The notes below the pieces were generated by a model. That model searched no databases. It worked only from the letters and a program-made list of their open reading frames with translations, and had not been told where the DNA came from. Both the position numbers and the translations under genes were made by a program. Shown one piece after another: positions 1 through 8,458 of a stretch of DNA of 64,000 bases (position 1 is its first letter; the number at the start of each line of letters is the position of its first letter). The stretch comes from Stenomitos frigidus ULC18 (GTDB lineage Bacteria > Cyanobacteriota > Cyanobacteriia > Leptolyngbyales > Leptolyngbyaceae): assembly GCF_003003795.1 (NCBI RefSeq), contig NZ_PVWK01000098.1, forward strand, positions 86,951 through 150,950, read 5' to 3'.

Positions 1-1212
1 GCTCCTTTGCAAATCTGCCTGTAGTTGGGTAAAAGAGACCCATTCTCGATTGATTGCCAGCCAGAGCATCACCCGCTGCTCTAGGTGCGAAAGGCGGCTG
101 TAATGTTGTTGAATTAAGTCGGAAATATCACCAAAGAGGGTGACATTTTGTTCCAAAAACAGGGCAATATTACCACCGAATAAATCGCGAATGGTTGTTG
201 CAACAATTTTCAAGGCCAGAGGGTTACACCGATAGCGATCGCACAGCGCCTTTGCAGGCGCATCGTACAACGTCTGTTCTTGATTGGTTCCGGCTAACCC
301 CGTAGCCACCAGCAACGCCTCAGCCGCTTCTGGAGAACCGCTCAGGGACAAACCATGCACCGCCAACTCACCCCCTTCTAACTGGGCAAACTGAGCACAT
401 TTCTCCCGACTGGTGAGCACGAAACAGCTCTGATGACGAGTGGTTGCCACCACTCGCAGCAGTTCTCCATACGCTTCATAGCCCGGGCGGTAGTGTACAG
501 CCTGATTTCTCGTTTCTAACAGGGTTTCCACATTGTCTAAAACAATCAGACAGCGAGTCTGCCGCAGACACTGAAGCAAGCTGTTGACATCGGCTTTGGT
601 CTCCTGCTGCCCTGAGAGGAAGGAGATTAATTCCGCTAACAAGCTTTCGAGCGGAGGGGCATTGCGCATCGATCGCCAGATGACATAGGTAAAATGGCCC
701 TTCGTCTGTTCTGCTAGTTTGGCTGCTAGAGCCGTTTTGCCGATGCCACCAAGGCCGACAATCCCAATGAGACGACAGTGGTCTTGTAGCATCCATTGGG
801 TGAGTGTGGTAAGTTCTGTGGTGCGTCCATAAAAGCATGAAACATCGGGAGCCTCTCCCCAATCTTGGGCGATCGCATGGAGCGGCTGTACGACGGCGGT
901 TTCTGGCTGAAGGTAGTCCTGTTCGGTCAGCGTCAGGTTGAAGGCGCGAAAAAAACCTTCTAGGGTTTGGCGATCGACCGCAACTTTGCAACTTTGCAGC
1001 CGACTAATGGAGCGAACACTCAGCCCGGTTAGATCACTTAACTGCTCCAGAGTGTAGGTATACCCCCCATTCGCAGCAATGGCTGTCCGCTCTTGAGCGT
1101 CTTGGAGACGCTGCCAACCCCAGGCTGACAGAATCACGCCTCGCTTGCGTTTTTGGGCAGAATGAGCTGTACCACCCAAACCAGGAAGTAACTTCAAATT
1201 TGTGTGTGTCAC
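1..1212 (-). CDS. NB-ARC (STAND) ATPase with N-terminal HTH, partial
   Basis: This reading frame is open from a GTG at 1212 to the window edge (404 codons, C-terminus missing). A TAA stop lies directly before the GTG in the same frame, so the start cannot be further upstream. Residues about 55-80 look like a helix-turn-helix. A Walker A motif (GLGGIGKT, residues 153-160) is followed by a Walker B-like LIVLDNVE near 222-229, a sensor-like FVLTSRE near 264-270 and a GLPL-like CNPLALKI, the motif order of NB-ARC ATPases. In cyanobacteria such proteins usually continue into WD40 or TPR repeats and act as signalling switches or defence sensors; which applies here lies outside the window. The family call is firm and the function is inferred. 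Confidence 0.85.
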   Translation of the reverse strand, partial: MTHTNLKLLPGLGGTAHSAQKRKRGVILSAWGWQRLQDAQERTAIAANGGYTYTLEQLSDLTGLSVRSISRLQSCKVAVDRQTLEGFFRAFNLTLTEQDYLQPETAVVQPLHAIAQDWGEAPDVSCFYGRTTELTTLTQWMLQDHCRLIGIVGLGGIGKTALAAKLAEQTKGHFTYVIWRSMRNAPPLESLLAELISFLSGQQETKADVNSLLQCLRQTRCLIVLDNVETLLETRNQAVHYRPGYEAYGELLRVVATTRHQSCFVLTSREKCAQFAQLEGGELAVHGLSLSGSPEAAEALLVATGLAGTNQEQTLYDAPAKALCDRYRCNPLALKIVATTIRDLFGGNIALFLEQNVTLFGDISDLIQQHYSRLSHLEQRVMLWLAINREWVSFTQLQADLQRS

Positions 1213-1225
1213 TTAGGCATACAGT

Positions 1226-1257
1226 TCTACACGGTGAACAGACCTCTACACAGTGAA
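1226..1257. promoter_or_regulatory. Direct repeat upstream of the NB-ARC gene
   Basis: Two copies of TCTACACRGTGAA (1226-1238 and 1245-1257, one mismatch) lie 19 bp apart, 14-45 bp upstream of the NB-ARC GTG start. Their spacing and position fit a binding site for a regulator, possibly the HTH domain of the adjacent protein. This is inference from the sequence alone. Confidence 0.3.
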
Positions 1258-1621
1258 TCGATGGACTGAGAAATAAAGATCAGGTCTTCAAATTTAAATG
1301 ATGCTGATGGTTAACACATCACCCACATGGGTATTTTTTCGACCTTTGTAGCTTTCTGCCTAACTGACCAGATGGACTGGATTGAGCACTCTTTGAAAAA
1401 TCTGAAAACGTTGCTTGGAGAGGCTTTTATGCTTCAGCTCTCGGTTGTTTTTGAAGCAAGCCTTAAGTGGCTAACTTAAGTGGCTGACTGTCCTGGACGT
1501 TTTGAATCAGCCAAGGCAAGGTTGTTGAACTGGATACAGCGTTACGTTTCCCATGCTGAGCACCTCAAAGCATGATGCGAAATAACGTTGTTCCGCTGAT
1601 CTTACCTGGAGCTCTGTCACC
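1258..1621. other. Intergenic region between divergent genes
   Basis: No gene is seen here. The region separates the leftward NB-ARC gene from the rightward DUF4278 gene and should hold both promoters. It contains a 13-bp tandem duplication of TTAAGTGGCTRAC at 1463-1488. No RNA gene was recognised. Confidence 0.4.
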
Positions 1622-1828
1622 ATGTTTTTAAAGTATCGCGGTATGCCCTACCGCCCTAGTTCTCCTCATACAGATTCCGTTCAACTTCATAGCGGTGTAT
1701 TAAAGGCGATCGTGCTCAATTACCGTGGCAGTTCGTATCTGAGCGCTCGTGTCACTGGTGTAAGGACTGCTCATGCATCACTTGCAGGCGCGTCCTTGAC
1801 ATACCGCGGCGTTGGCTATCGCTACTGA
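1622..1828 (+). CDS. DUF4278 family small protein
   Basis: A 68-residue protein opening with MFLKYRGMPYRP and closing with LTYRGVGYRY. The (L)xYRGxxY motif at the N-terminus is the signature of DUF4278, small proteins found almost only in cyanobacteria with no known function. Here the motif also recurs in the middle (LNYRGSSYLS) and at the end, giving three copies in 68 residues. A weak GGAG lies about 10 bases before the ATG. A second DUF4278-like gene follows at 2017, so the pair may be co-expressed or a tandem duplication. Confidence 0.75.
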   Translation: MFLKYRGMPYRPSSPHTDSVQLHSGVLKAIVLNYRGSSYLSARVTGVRTAHASLAGASLTYRGVGYRY

Positions 1829-2016
1829 GAAGCCAGGATTCAGACTAGCTGGCAATGCCTCCCACATTCATAAGAGGCTTTTCAGCACTTCAATGACTGC
1901 TCATTTGTGCCTCTCAGTGAGAGGCATAAGGTCTTGCGTCTCTACTGGGGAAAACCTTTCTCAGGAATCGCTTCAGTAAAGGCCATTCATTCACCATGCA
2001 ATTTAGAGGCCTGCCA

Positions 2017-2208
2017 ATGCAACTGATTTATCGCGGAGAAACCATCAAATACTCTCCCCGCTGCCTTCCCATCGATCGCAAACCCCGTGCTGTGAACTGG
2101 CGCTACCAGATCCCAGGCCAAACCATCGAATACTCTCCCCGTCGCCTTTCCATCGATCGCAAGCTCCGTACTGTGAACTGGCGCTATCAGATTCCAGGCG
2201 AAATCTAG
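2017..2208 (+). CDS. DUF4278-like small protein with internal duplication
   Basis: Starting at the second in-frame ATG (2017) gives a 63-residue protein beginning MQLIYRGETIKY, which fits the DUF4278 N-terminal motif. An AGAGG sits 9 bases before that ATG, whereas the earlier ATG at 1996 has no ribosome-binding site. The rest is two in-frame copies of a 27-residue unit (TIxYSPRxLxIDRKxRxVNW...), encoded by an 81-bp tandem DNA duplication at 2041-2121 and 2122-2202. No function is known for the family. Confidence 0.6.
   Translation: MQLIYRGETIKYSPRCLPIDRKPRAVNWRYQIPGQTIEYSPRRLSIDRKLRTVNWRYQIPGEI
2041..2202 (+). repeat. 81-bp tandem duplication inside the second DUF4278 gene
   Basis: Unit 1 is 2041-2121 and unit 2 is 2122-2202. 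They differ at about ten scattered positions, several of them synonymous, and keep the reading frame. The duplication makes up almost the whole gene body. Confidence 0.85.
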
Positions 2209-2353
2209 ACAGAAACAGTAATACCAGCCTTTTGCAAGCGATCGGTGCTGGCAAATGATTTCGTCGCGCGCTGAGTAAAGGCATTCGCCGTGCGAAGTAC
2301 CAAAAAACGAACTTTTCACGCATTAAAACACACTTCTCTAAGGATGAATCCAC

Positions 2354-2638
2354 ATGACCACGACACCTACCAACGTCAATCACCTGATGATTGACCCAAG
2401 AGAAGACGACTGCAGACATGTGCTGCCTGCAGGTCAGACGGTTAGAAGTTTAGAAAGCAACCATACGCCAAGCGGTAATGGGAGAAATGATTTTCCCCAT
2501 GATGGCAGGCTCAATGTGCTTGATTCTCCTCTTTCTGCGCCCACTGATGGAACGCCGCCGCCCAGTAAAAAGCCTCACTTAGAAGCCCGTTGGGTGGATG
2601 AAAATGGCAAGCTAGTTTGCAAATGGTCAGTGGTATAG
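2354..2638 (+). CDS. Hypothetical small cyanobacterial protein
   Basis: A 94-residue hydrophilic protein with an AAGGA ribosome-binding site about 9 bases before its ATG. The first 75 residues are Pro/Asp/Asn rich and probably disordered. The C-terminus (ARWVDENGKLVCKW) resembles a short W-x-x-x-x-GKL-x-x-x-W motif seen at the ends of other small cyanobacterial proteins. It follows the two DUF4278 genes on the same strand with a gap of 145 bp. No function can be assigned. Confidence 0.5.
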   Translation: MTTTPTNVNHLMIDPREDDCRHVLPAGQTVRSLESNHTPSGNGRNDFPHDGRLNVLDSPLSAPTDGTPPPSKKPHLEARWVDENGKLVCKWSVV

Positions 2639-2712
2639 CCAGCTCAAACCAGCTGTGAGATGGCGATTTAGAGTACGATCGGTTGTAAGTAACTGGCTCA
2701 ACTCGCCATCTG

Positions 2713-2919
2713 TCACGCTCGGCGACTCTGGGAAAGCGGTGTCGAGCGATGTCTGGCAATGAAAAGTCTGAGCGCGATCGCCCATCCCAAGGTTCCTCCA
2801 CAAGCCACGATGCTTGTGAGACCATCATGAGTGATCGCTGCTTTGAAAACAGTTTCTAGTAGCACAACAGCTACAGGTCGCAGGACATCGGATACCATCA
2901 GAACGATAGCGAAGGACAT
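2713..2919 (-). CDS. Possible small membrane protein
   Basis: A 68-codon frame with a hydrophobic first segment (about residues 2-25), a second near 35-53, and a basic C-terminal tail. It has no clear ribosome-binding site and I recognise no family. It is convergent with the preceding gene and could be spurious. Confidence 0.3.
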   Translation of the reverse strand: MSFAIVLMVSDVLRPVAVVLLETVFKAAITHDGLTSIVACGGTLGWAIALRLFIARHRSTPLSQSRRA

Positions 2920-2929
2920 CGTTTTTAGG

Positions 2930-3331
2930 CATGCTCAAACTAACGACTGCGGCTGATTAGCAAACCTTTGTCTTTGCTAACACAATAACCTCTGTTTACG
3001 GCTGTGCAAAAAACATGTTAGCCAGCGTTAGCCAAATCTGACCCCATTGTTTCAGCAACTCATCTGCAGCATTTCTGAACAGACTTCGTTACAATCAGTT
3101 ACAGTAGGCCGTGGTTTGTATCATGACTTCAACCGCATGTGCATTCTTCCTACGAGCAATGTCGATACGGACGACTTGAAACGGCTAAGCGCTTGCTAAA
3201 CAGGCTGCTGACGCCTTTACAGGCGACCTTGCATGCATCGCTGAAGCCTGCTAGCCAATGGCTTCAACCGCTTCCGTTACGATCGACCGTAGTTAACAAA
3301 CCGCTATCAAATCACAAACTGAGATCAAAAA
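2930..3331. other. Intergenic region upstream of the ferritin-like gene
   Basis: No convincing gene is seen. The stretch has a nearby pair TTTGCTAACA / TGTTAGCC and a direct GTTAGCCA repeat near 3017-3034. A TACAAT at about 3090 could be a -10 element for the downstream gene. The short frames here lack homology and ribosome-binding sites. Confidence 0.3.
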
Positions 3332-4252
3332 ATGACTGTCGCTTATCCCCGCAAGCTAAGTAAAAATCTAGGTGCACGCCAAATTCTCAGCCAGGTTGTG
3401 CGCGATCGCGAAATTCACCTGATCACGCTCAACCGTTACCGCTATAGTGAACAGCGCAGTTGCAAAGATCTCACGAACTTGATTGAGCAACTGGACGGCA
3501 AATCGCCTGAGTTGATCAAGGATTTATCGCGACATATTTCCGATGAAGCCCGCCACGCCATGTGGCTGACTGACTTGCTGGTTGATCTCGGTTCGAGCGT
3601 TGGGACACCACCGGGTTCTTCCTACATTCAAGAATTTGAGCGGTTACTTGATGCCGAACTGCACGATGCAGAAACTGATCTAGATGGGTTTCTGATCTCG
3701 ACTCTGGCTGCGATTAACGTGACTGAAAAGCGTGGCTGCGAGTATTTTTCCGCTCATATCTATGCGTTGAAGCAAGCACCCCAAACCGACGAAAATATCA
3801 AAATTCGCGAAACGATCGAGCGTATTTTTCCAGAAGAAGCAGGGCATGTGCGCTGGGGCAATCGCTGGCTGGCAAAACTAGCAGATAAGAGCCCAGAGCA
3901 TCGCCGCAAAGTAGAGACGGCAAAGCAGCGGTACTCGGCGATCGAGCAGGCTGCCTTTGAGTCTGGTATGGACATTACACTCGGCGCGGAACTGCGTCGC
4001 GTCAGCAACTTGCTAGACATTGCCAACACGATGTCGGTGTGGGAGCGTCCACAATATTTGATGGAGCGTTTACCTCAAACGCTGCTGTCACCCGATCTGC
4101 AGCTGACGCGCATTGATGTTGCCCAGCGAGCCTGGAAGCGTGACCCCAAGGCTTTTATGGAAAAATTTGTGCCGATGTTTTTGGGTGGGTTGAACCGCAA
4201 CAGCGTGGAGCAAACAAAACCCAAACAGACTGCAAAAACAACCTCTGCTTAG
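3332..4252 (+). CDS. Ferritin-like di-iron protein
   Basis: A 306-residue helical protein. Glu40 is followed by an ExxH motif at 72-75 (EARH), and a second set of carboxylates (VTEKRG, then EEAGH) follows about 75-90 residues later. This two-half pattern matches the four-helix ferritin-like di-iron carboxylate fold. Related cyanobacterial proteins are annotated only as ferritin-like domain proteins, so the substrate is unknown; an oxidase or hydroxylase role is possible. The C-terminal 25 residues (Lys/Gln/Thr rich) are probably flexible. It is monocistronic and ends in a clear terminator. Confidence 0.8.
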   Translation: MTVAYPRKLSKNLGARQILSQVVRDREIHLITLNRYRYSEQRSCKDLTNLIEQLDGKSPELIKDLSRHISDEARHAMWLTDLLVDLGSSVGTPPGSSYIQEFERLLDAELHDAETDLDGFLISTLAAINVTEKRGCEYFSAHIYALKQAPQTDENIKIRETIERIFPEEAGHVRWGNRWLAKLADKSPEHRRKVETAKQRYSAIEQAAFESGMDITLGAELRRVSNLLDIANTMSVWERPQYLMERLPQTLLSPDLQLTRIDVAQRAWKRDPKAFMEKFVPMFLGGLNRNSVEQTKPKQTAKTTSA

Positions 4253-4311
4253 CCCAGGCAGGTTTTGAATCTTGGGCTTTAAACCATTTAGCTCTTTGAG
4301 AGCAAGGTTAG

Positions 4312-4346
4312 AGAGACACCTTCATTGTGGTGTCTCTTTATTTTTT
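4312..4346 (+). terminator. Rho-independent terminator
   Basis: A perfect 9-bp stem AGAGACACC/GGTGTCTCT (4312-4320 with 4329-4337) around an 8-base loop, followed by a T-rich tract. It lies 60 bp after the ferritin-like gene and should end its transcript. Confidence 0.8.
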
Positions 4347-4506
4347 GGTCTCCACCTTCTATGCCGCATTCTGGAATGGCGCTATGCCAAGTGGTTGTTA
4401 AGCGTGACGTCTCATCGAGAGCGCCTGCTTTGCCAACTATCTGATCAATGACCTGTAGAAATGCGGTAGCCAAAATTACCCCAGATGAACAAAGGTTAAA
4501 ATATGT

Positions 4507-4527
4507 ATAGTAAACACATAGTAAACA
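4507..4527 (+). promoter_or_regulatory. Direct repeat / possible promoter before the PHP gene
   Basis: ATAGTAAACA occurs twice with an 11-bp period (4507-4516, 4518-4527), about 31-51 bp before the PHP gene start. TATAGT within it could be a -10 box, and the one-helical-turn spacing would suit a dimeric regulator. This is inference only. The rest of 4253-4557 shows only the terminator above. Confidence 0.3.
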
Positions 4528-4557
4528 AGACAAGCCCATCTATTCCCTGAGGCACCT

Positions 4558-5262
4558 ATGGCTGTCGAACTGGCTCCAGCGTCTAATCCTTTAATTCCTG
4601 CCGCACGTGACGTAACCGCACTGAGACACGTGTTTGAGCAGGTTCACGCTGGCAGTTGCCCAACGTCGTTTAATTTTCATATGCACACCGTCAATTCTGA
4701 CGGACAGCTGCGCCCAGAAGCACTGATGCAGCAGGCGATCGCGATCGGTCTGCAAGGGTTTGCCATTACCGATCATCACTCTGTCAATGGCTACCGCATC
4801 GCCCAACGCTGGCTCGATGAACAGCATTTAGAACAAGACCGCTTCCTGCCACATCTTTGGGTTGGCGTTGAGGTCACATCACGTCTGCTCGATACGGAAG
4901 TTCACATTCTCGGCTATGCCTTTGATCCCGAAAGCCCTGCAATGCAGCGTTACCTCCAGCGTCATGCACCGCAAGGAGAGGACGCAAAGGCTGAACGAGT
5001 GATTAGCGCGATTCATCAAGCGGGTGGGTTAGCAGTTTTGGCGCATCCAGTTCGCTATAAGCGATCGCCTGAAGACTTGATCCCCCAGGCCGCTCAGTTT
5101 GGCATTGATGGCGTAGAAGCCTACTATGCCTACAACAACCCCAACCCTTGGCAAACTAGTCCTGAACAGACGGGGCGAGTGCAGCGTCTAAGCGCTGCTT
5201 TCAACCTGTTGAACACATGCGGGACTGATACTCATGGGTTGAGCCTTCTACAGCGACTTTAG
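4558..5262 (+). CDS. PHP domain phosphoesterase
   Basis: A 234-residue protein with the ordered metal motifs of PHP phosphoesterases: HMH (41-43) followed by DG, ITDHHS, GVEVT, an AHPVRY motif and a terminal GTDTHG. The PHP fold binds three metals and hydrolyses phosphoesters; relatives include the RNase AM/TrpH type, which acts on 3',5'-nucleotide bisphosphates or RNA 5' ends. A GAGG lies before the ATG. The length and motif set suit the stand-alone cyanobacterial subfamily. The exact substrate is not deducible. Confidence 0.88.
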   Translation: MAVELAPASNPLIPAARDVTALRHVFEQVHAGSCPTSFNFHMHTVNSDGQLRPEALMQQAIAIGLQGFAITDHHSVNGYRIAQRWLDEQHLEQDRFLPHLWVGVEVTSRLLDTEVHILGYAFDPESPAMQRYLQRHAPQGEDAKAERVISAIHQAGGLAVLAHPVRYKRSPEDLIPQAAQFGIDGVEAYYAYNNPNPWQTSPEQTGRVQRLSAAFNLLNTCGTDTHGLSLLQRL

Positions 5263-5272
5263 TGCAAGCAAG

Positions 5273-5312
5273 CGCCACAGGTGATCAGGAGTGTCCTAGT
5301 TCACCTGTGGCG
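5273..5312. terminator. Hairpin between convergent genes
   Basis: A perfect 12-bp inverted repeat, CGCCACAGGTGA with TCACCTGTGGCG (5273-5284 and 5301-5312), with a 16-base loop. It sits where the PHP gene and the next leftward gene converge and overlaps the end of the latter, so it probably works in both directions, though the T tracts are weak. Confidence 0.55.
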
Positions 5313-5814
5313 TTTCGCTATCAATGTACTCTCGCCACCGTTTGATGTGACCATCGACAAAATCAATGACAATTGCATCATCGGCCCGAGTCTGCTTCCC
5401 AGTGCTATTCTCAGTCTCTTCCCATTGCCACTCAACGACTGCTTGTAGGTGATCGATGATGATGCGCTGAATTCTAATGTTGACTTGGGCATGGCTTGTA
5501 GCAAACTCTGACGCAACCTTCTCGATCGCCCCACGACCCATCAAGTGCTGTCCTGGTACCACAAACTCACCATCAGGCGTAAACAGTGCGGCAAACGCTT
5601 TGGCATCGCCTTTGATCCAGCTAGCTGCAGCTCGTTCAATAAGCGATCGCACGACATCAGGTGCCATTCTCATGACCTCCGTTTTGACAGTTGAAGCGAG
5701 TAATGGCTCGGCTGACCCGCTTGCAGGATGGAATGCTAGCGATAGAACTAATGTGATCGCTAGCATAAACGACACGAACAGGAAATTACCGTTGCCACAC
5801 CGTTGTGAAGGCAT
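5296..5814 (-). CDS. Exported SnoaL/NTF2-like protein
   Basis: A 172-residue protein. Residues 1-36 form a signal peptide: a short polar start, a hydrophobic core around FLFVSFMLAITLVLSLAF, and a likely cleavage site after SGSA. The remainder reads as a SnoaL-like NTF2 fold: a first helix (IERAAASWIKGDAKAFAALF), the characteristic TPDGEFVVPG turn, then alternating strands ending in DGHIKRWREY. Such domains serve as small-molecule enzymes or binding modules. It is expected to be periplasmic. No active-site residues allow a specific call. Confidence 0.8.
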   Translation of the reverse strand: MPSQRCGNGNFLFVSFMLAITLVLSLAFHPASGSAEPLLASTVKTEVMRMAPDVVRSLIERAAASWIKGDAKAFAALFTPDGEFVVPGQHLMGRGAIEKVASEFATSHAQVNIRIQRIIIDHLQAVVEWQWEETENSTGKQTRADDAIVIDFVDGHIKRWREYIDSETPQVN

Positions 5815-6287
5815 AGTAGCTGAGCAGTTTTGCCAAGAACAAAGAGTCTTGAAACTGCATACGTAAGGTCAAGTCATAAGACCAAGCAAATTCCAAGACT
5901 CAATTTAAGCTCTGAACCACAACATGAACGTCTTCTACCTCTGGCCGCTCTGATGAAGGGTTTAACCTCCCATTGGTAGTAGCAAAGTGGAGGAAGCGAC
6001 AAAAACTCCACAACCGTTCCTATTGTTTGACTGTCGCACTGTCTTTACTCTGGCGGTCGCTCTCCTTGGGGGTAAAGTTCTGAGTCACAGCGGTATAACA
6101 CCCATACAGCGAACTGTCTTCACAACTCTACCTTGATTTTAGCAACTGGAGCTTTGAATCGATTCCCCCGTAAGGCTAGAGCGAGTCTATCCCCATTGGA
6201 GGAACTACAAGGCTAAACGCTAAACCTTTAGAAGGAGACTATTAAGGAGATGGAGCAATGCCGTTAACAAGGCTAAACGTAGTGCCC
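5815..6287. other. Intergenic region without recognised genes
   Basis: No gene, tRNA or terminator could be supported in these roughly 470 bases. AAGGCTAAACG occurs twice (near 6209 and 6269). The right part holds purine-rich stretches (GAAGGAGA, AAGGAGATGGAG) that resemble ribosome-binding sites, but no open frame of useful length follows. Confidence 0.35.
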
Positions 6288-7109
6288 TTATTTAGTGAGT
6301 CTACGCTGGTATTGTTCGCGGTTGAATTGCTGCTGTTCAATCGTTAAGAGCGCTGTTGCAGAAGGTGGACGCATGTCCCATTGCACCTCTGCTAAAAACA
6401 GCAGGGTGCCGGCAATAACCGCACCCGTTGTAGCAAACGACCACTGAGCGCTGTAGGGTAGCACCGCAATACCCAGCAAATGCAGTACACCTGCCAGCAT
6501 AAAAGTTCGCGATCGCATGCCCCAGCCTGTGCAGAAGTAGCCGATCGCACTTAGCCCCAACCACATCGGACAGAGCTGCATTAAAACTTGCCCCCAATGA
6601 AGAAAAATTCCGCAGTTGGTTAGGCTCAAGCCGACAAGCATGAGTCCGACCCACACATAAACGAGCCAACAAAGCTGCTCAACTCGAACCCAGAACCAGG
6701 CTAACGTTGACATCCCCAACATGCCAGTCAACGTTAACACTGACCACAAAACTGCCTGTAGCTGCCAGCTTAGAGGCAAAAATTGAGCCGTAACGAAGAT
6801 GAGTCCTGTAATCCAGCCCCAAATGACAAAAACTTGATCGATACGGGTGTAAAGCAAAGATAAAAGACTGACTCGCCCAATCCGCCAACGTAGCCGCCAT
6901 AACCCTTGTAAATCTTGGACATCGAGTGCTTCTTGTTTTTTACGGATCAACGGTTCATCGACGTTAAAGAAATTCATGAGTTGAATTAAAAAAATGTCTT
7001 CTACCTTTAGGGATGGTTTCTTTACTTTAACTAAAATCAGCGGTGTAGGAGTAGATGGCTCATTGCTAGTTGGTAAGTCTGCAACACCCTTCGGCTGATC
7101 CCATGCCAT
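6288..7109 (-). CDS. Multi-pass membrane protein of unknown function
   Basis: A 273-residue protein. The first 85 residues are soluble with a Pro/Thr-rich start. Six to eight hydrophobic segments follow from about residue 92 (VFVIWGWITGLIFVTAQFLP) to about 250, and a short basic cytoplasmic tail (REQYQRRL) ends the protein. I recognise no transporter or enzyme motif. It is divergent from the GT2 gene starting at 7161, so the 51-bp gap must hold both promoters. Confidence 0.7.
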   Translation of the reverse strand: MAWDQPKGVADLPTSNEPSTPTPLILVKVKKPSLKVEDIFLIQLMNFFNVDEPLIRKKQEALDVQDLQGLWRLRWRIGRVSLLSLLYTRIDQVFVIWGWITGLIFVTAQFLPLSWQLQAVLWSVLTLTGMLGMSTLAWFWVRVEQLCWLVYVWVGLMLVGLSLTNCGIFLHWGQVLMQLCPMWLGLSAIGYFCTGWGMRSRTFMLAGVLHLLGIAVLPYSAQWSFATTGAVIAGTLLFLAEVQWDMRPPSATALLTIEQQQFNREQYQRRLTK

Positions 7110-7160
7110 ACATTGGAGTATATTCAGGTTTCTACTGTTGTGTAGGCGTATGGCACTCTC

Positions 7161-8336
7161 ATGACATCGATTTCTCAGCCCAAGCCACTGCTATCTCTAT
7201 GCATGATCGTCAAAAATGAGAGTGAGCATCTGGCGCGTTGCTTGTCGAGTGCCCAAGCCTACGTCGATGAAATTGTTGTTGTCGATACTGGGTCTCAAGA
7301 TGATACGGTGGCGATCGCGCAACGCTATGGCGCAACGCTATATTATTTTGATTGGTGCGATGACTTCGCTGCTGCCCGTAACTTTTCTGTAGGTAAAGTC
7401 ACGGGCGACTGGATTTTGATTCTCGATGCCGATGAAACGCTCATGGTTGAAACGGGTACGTTGCGTCAGCAGTTGGCTGCCTCGCCGTCAGAGCTGATGG
7501 GGTATGCCCTGACTCGTACAGAAATTAATCTGTTGGAAGACGATCTCAGTGGTGGTGTGCACGTGCGGCTCTTCCGCAATGATCCCGGCTTGCGCTATGC
7601 GGGTCGCTATCATGAGCAACTTCGGCAGCAGAACGGTAAACCCCTGCTGGTCGATGCCTTACACGGGCTCAAGCTGTTGCACTACGGCAACAGCGATCCC
7701 CAAGCTGTGCTACAAAAAACACTCGATCGAGACATTCCACTGCTCGAAAAAATGCGGCAGGAACAGACATTAAGCCTGTGGCTGCTAGATTGTTTGGCAC
7801 GGAACTATAGCAACACTGGTCAGTTAGACCAGGCTCAAGCCTGCTACGCCGAAGCCTTTGATCGCCTTTTGCCCCACATCCTGAGTGGCGAACCTCCCGA
7901 GGTTTTCTTCTGGGTACCGACACTGGTTTGTGAGTTGGGGTGGCGATCGCTCGATGCAGAAGATTTGGAAAGCACTCGCTTACTGTGTCAGCGCGGGCTG
8001 GAATGGTGCCCTAACCATGCGCCCTTACATTGCCTCGCAGGCGAAGTTCTGCTGCTGTTAGGCTTTCCGCTGGGGGCGATCGCGTACTTTGAAACCGCTC
8101 TACGGATGGGACAGGAAGGGAGCTATGATCAAACTGATCCCTGCCCCAAGACCACTCTCACCGTTGATCCCGCTTGTGGTTTGGGTCGCGCCTACGAGCA
8201 ACTCGGTCAGACAGAACACGCGCTCGCAATGTTTGAACTGGCACTTTCCTTTGACGTAAATTGTGCGATCGCACAGCAGCATTTGGACGAGATCAAAGGG
8301 CGGAAGGGTGAGGCGTTAAAAAGTTTTGAGTTTTGA
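7161..8336 (+). CDS. GT2 glycosyltransferase with C-terminal TPR region
   Basis: A 391-residue protein. Residues 10-100 hold the GT-A features: LSLCMIVKNE, then VVDTGSQDDT (41-50) for the nucleotide-sugar site, and the DxD-like ILDADET (87-93). This matches the SPBc2-type family 2 glycosyltransferases. Residues from about 200 on are helical TPR-like repeats (ARNYSNTGQLDQAQACYAEAF; GRAYEQLGQTEHALAMFELA). Such fusions are common in cyanobacteria and probably glycosylate a protein or a surface polymer, but donor and acceptor are unknown. Confidence 0.88.
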   Translation: MTSISQPKPLLSLCMIVKNESEHLARCLSSAQAYVDEIVVVDTGSQDDTVAIAQRYGATLYYFDWCDDFAAARNFSVGKVTGDWILILDADETLMVETGTLRQQLAASPSELMGYALTRTEINLLEDDLSGGVHVRLFRNDPGLRYAGRYHEQLRQQNGKPLLVDALHGLKLLHYGNSDPQAVLQKTLDRDIPLLEKMRQEQTLSLWLLDCLARNYSNTGQLDQAQACYAEAFDRLLPHILSGEPPEVFFWVPTLVCELGWRSLDAEDLESTRLLCQRGLEWCPNHAPLHCLAGEVLLLLGFPLGAIAYFETALRMGQEGSYDQTDPCPKTTLTVDPACGLGRAYEQLGQTEHALAMFELALSFDVNCAIAQQHLDEIKGRKGEALKSFEF

Positions 8337-8458
8337 GTTGAGCAAGAAGAACAAGGAGTAACGAGTGGAAGTTGAAAATTTGCGTTCTGCTTTCAGCCTT
8401 TACCGTTAGCCCTCTGCCTCCCCTGTTCCCAACCCTTCTGCCTACCGCTTTTTCTTGC

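Noticed and set aside
476..991. Leftward open frame of 171 codons
   Set aside because: It lies in another frame of the NB-ARC gene, whose true frame shows Walker A and B motifs; the protein has no recognisable features.
3139..3363. Rightward open frame of 74 codons before the ferritin-like gene
   Set aside because: No ribosome-binding site or family resemblance, and it overlaps the ferritin-like start in another frame.
5801..5866. Rightward frame (within 5477-5866) opposite the SnoaL-like gene
   Set aside because: Antisense to a gene with a clear signal peptide and NTF2-like pattern.
5815..6287. tRNA or small RNA gene in the spacer
   Set aside because: No T-loop GTTCRA with matching acceptor stem and no strong terminator hairpin were found.
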